DNA of 20,527 nucleotides, taken from a virus. Both the position numbers and the translations under genes were made by a program. The stretch covers positions 1 to 20,527 of IMG/VR virus record IMGVR_UViG_3300017773_000198, one strand, 5' to 3'. Every line of letters begins with the position of its first letter. Positions within the stretch are counted from its first letter, which is position 1. The notes under the pieces were generated by a model. That model worked only from the letters and a program-made list of their open reading frames with translations. It searched no databases and was not told the DNA's origin. This document shows positions 19,205-20,527 of this stretch, one piece after another.

Positions 19205-19776
19205 CAAGAAGACAAGCATTTTTATTCATGGCTAGTAAATACAATCAAGTAAAAAGAAATGTCCTTGATATTGAAAACAAATATTTTACAGTCAAAGGCA
19301 CTTATCACCAGGATATAACTCAAGATCTGTACATAAAAATATATGAAGAATTACAAAAAGTAGAAGAATCTCCAGACAAAGTTTTAAAATTTCTAGATCG
19401 GTATTACAATGGTCGTACGTTTAATATATATACAATAGTTAGAAATCAATATGTAGATCTACTTCGTAAAGAAAAAAAGTATGTTCATTTTGATTACTAC
19501 CAATTAACAAAAAACGAAAAAAAGAAATTGATACAAGCTGCAAAAGAAATAGAATTAGAAAACACTCCTACTATCCAGCAGAAGATAGATCAGTATGTAG
19601 AGACCTTTTACTGGTTTGATAAACGATTGTACAATTTATATAGATATGAATTTAAACAGCATAGAACTAAAATGTCTGAGGCTACAAAAATTAGTCAAGC
19701 TACAATTTATAGAACAGTTAGAAGATGCAAGGTTAAAATAAATCAAAAATTTAAAACCCAATACTATGAAAAGTAA
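19201..19776 (+). CDS. sigma-factor-like transcription regulator
   Basis: A 191-residue protein with a split similar to sigma-70. Residues about 34-92 resemble region 2: YHQDITQDLYIKIYEELQK, then FNIYTIVRNQYVDLLRKEKKY, as in ECF-type proteins (D-x-x-Q-D-x-Y/F...N-x-x-x-D-x-x-R). Residues about 137-186 resemble region 4 with a helix-turn-helix: FDKRLYNLYRYEFKQHRTKMSEATKISQATIYRTVRRCKVKI. No extended region 3 or 1. Such proteins direct host RNA polymerase to late phage promoters. The gene follows the methyltransferase by ATGA. A short target promoter is not visible before the structural genes in this window. It could also be an anti-sigma or late activator. Confidence 0.55.
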   Translation: MTRRQAFLFMASKYNQVKRNVLDIENKYFTVKGTYHQDITQDLYIKIYEELQKVEESPDKVLKFLDRYYNGRTFNIYTIVRNQYVDLLRKEKKYVHFDYYQLTKNEKKKLIQAAKEIELENTPTIQQKIDQYVETFYWFDKRLYNLYRYEFKQHRTKMSEATKISQATIYRTVRRCKVKINQKFKTQYYEK

Positions 19777-20128
19777 AGGTCTTGGAGATACAGTTGCAAA
19801 GATCACAAAAGCTACAGGTATTAAAAAAGTCGTAGATACAATAGCTGATGCTACTAATTCAGATTGTGGATGTGATAAAAGACAATCGCTGCTTAATAAA
19901 TGGTTCCCATATAAAGGATCTCTTACAGAAGAAGAACATGCTTTTCTAAAAAGCTTTTTTGACAAATACAATGGCACTACAATTAAATCATATATCGAAA
20001 GAGATAGACTCCTGGAGATTAGTAATAGAGTATTCAATAAAAAAGAAAAGCCTACAAGCTGTAGTAGATGTCTTGGAGATATGTTAAACAAATTAAAAAA
20101 AGAATTTTTGAAGTATGAAGAAGCTTGA
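19766..20128 (+). CDS. conserved small phage protein with four cysteines (GLGDT...CGCDKR type)
   Basis: The 120-residue product begins KSKGLGDTVAKITKATGIKKVVDTIAD (2-28), followed by DCGCDKRQSLLNKWFPYKGSLTEEEHAFLKSFF (33-65), a basic middle, and CSRCLGDMLNKLKKEFLKYE (99-118). Cysteines C34, C36, C99 and C102 are paired, suggesting a zinc ribbon. The first block (G-L-G-D-T...K-x-T-x-A-T-G-I-K-K-V-V) and the CGCDKR pattern are a well-known but functionally open family in Bacteroidota phages, mostly encoded near terminase or packaging genes. It overlaps the sigma-like gene by 11 nt and the next ParB-like gene by 14 nt. The role is not known. Confidence 0.65.
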   Translation: MKSKGLGDTVAKITKATGIKKVVDTIADATNSDCGCDKRQSLLNKWFPYKGSLTEEEHAFLKSFFDKYNGTTIKSYIERDRLLEISNRVFNKKEKPTSCSRCLGDMLNKLKKEFLKYEEA

Positions 20129-20527
20129 GAAAATATCGAATCTAACAAAACATAAAGATAATCCTAGAGTAATTAAAGGTAAACGATATGAAAAGCTCTT
20201 AGAATCAATTAAAACCTTTCCAGAGATGTTAGAAGCAAGGCCTTTAGTAGTCAATAAAGATATGCAGGTAATTGGTGGCAATCAAAGACTAACTGCTCTA
20301 AGACAGTTACAAATAAAAGAAACCTATATAGAAATAGTAAACTGGTCTGAAAAAAAACAAAAGGAGTTTATGATAAAAGATAACGTAAGCTCTGGAGACT
20401 GGGATATGAATATGATTGCGAATGAATGGGATCTTGAAGAATTAGAAAGATTTGATTTTAAACTTCCCAATCATGTCTTTGATAATAATCTAGACTTTGA
20501 TCCATATAGATCAGAGCCAAAATGTGA
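20115..20527 (+). CDS. second ParB-like nuclease domain protein, cut by window end
   Basis: An open frame from ATG 20115 through the window edge, giving 137 residues. It has a ParB/Srx domain: KISNLTKHKDNPRVI, KLLESIKTFPEMLEARPLVV, QVIGGNQRLTALRQLQIKE (51-69) with the family motif GGNQR (54-58), and FMIKDNVSSGDWDMNMIANEWDLEELERFDF (85-115). In Bacteroidota phages this type is often next to terminase and is sometimes joined to an adenine- or N4-cytosine-methyltransferase; whether that follows is not visible. It starts inside the preceding gene. The 16839 protein has the same domain but is clearly different in sequence. Confidence 0.7.
   Translation, partial: MKKLEKISNLTKHKDNPRVIKGKRYEKLLESIKTFPEMLEARPLVVNKDMQVIGGNQRLTALRQLQIKETYIEIVNWSEKKQKEFMIKDNVSSGDWDMNMIANEWDLEELERFDFKLPNHVFDNNLDFDPYRSEPKC

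Noticed and set aside
19636-20148. 170-codon frame on the - strand
   Set aside because: It overlaps two + strand genes with conserved patterns, is Ser/Leu/Phe-rich as expected for an antisense of AT-rich coding DNA, and no other - strand gene is supported.

Overview
This window is about 20.5 kb of a tailed double-stranded DNA phage (Caudoviricetes) whose host is most likely a marine member of the Bacteroidota (Flavobacteriia-type). The DNA is strongly AT-rich. Every convincing gene lies on the + strand, and genes are packed tightly with ATGA or TAATG overlaps. Starts lack a GGAGG-type Shine-Dalgarno and sit behind A-rich stretches. Two intergenic regions carry the Bacteroidota promoter form (TTG, 21 nt, TAnnTTTG-like). 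Many proteins belong to families that recur in Bacteroidota phages (XkdF-type protease, GCLC/CCDGS mini-protein, KRPGVHSKN basic mini-protein, GLGD..K small protein), and the tail fibre has a repeat type seen in marine phages. No integrase, repressor or tRNA is visible. Terminase, DNA polymerase and most tail genes lie outside the window.

Layout. 1-7421: virion head and connector module. It holds the C-terminal end of a tape-measure protein, an XkdF-type maturation protease with extra Cys/His modules, a Cys-rich mini-protein, an acidic scaffold, a decoration candidate, the major capsid protein, a tail-tube candidate, two small proteins, a portal with a C-terminal extension, and a connector candidate. 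7440-9532: tail tip and fibre module (fibre base, assembly chaperone, DUF7483-like fibre). 9539-11436: lysis cassette, in which several small membrane proteins flank an M15 peptidase endolysin and a holin, ending in a very basic 36-residue peptide. 11438-12151: a calcineurin-like phosphoesterase closes this transcription unit. 12152-12611: a non-coding switch region with U-tract hairpins, a strong promoter and a leader of about 185 nt.

12612-17597: early or replication module. It contains two small unknown genes, a small HTH protein, two conserved recombination or replication-type proteins, a stand-alone DnaA domain IV protein, a replisome-organiser protein, a small protein overlapping it by 68 nt, a winged-helix protein, an SSB ending in DDLPF and a ParB/sulfiredoxin-type protein. 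A classical terminator follows at 17649-17675 and a second promoter at 17703-17734. 17760-20527: NinG-like junction nuclease, C5 cytosine methyltransferase, a sigma-factor-like protein, a four-Cys small protein and a second ParB-type protein cut by the window end.

The most interesting signal is inside the replisome-organiser gene. Four AAACATA units recur at an exact 11-bp period (15254-15294), directly followed by 54 nt with no C on the + strand. Because 11 is not a multiple of three, the protein is not repetitive there, so the repetition exists at the DNA level. It resembles lambda-type ori design (iterons plus an AT/purine-rich unwinding region within the initiator gene). With the adjacent DnaA-domain protein, SSB and NinG, this suggests a compact replication system. 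A second signal is the 11-mer GGCTAAGTGGA (or a one-base variant), present at three non-coding sites, two of them in hairpins and one inverted just after the second promoter.
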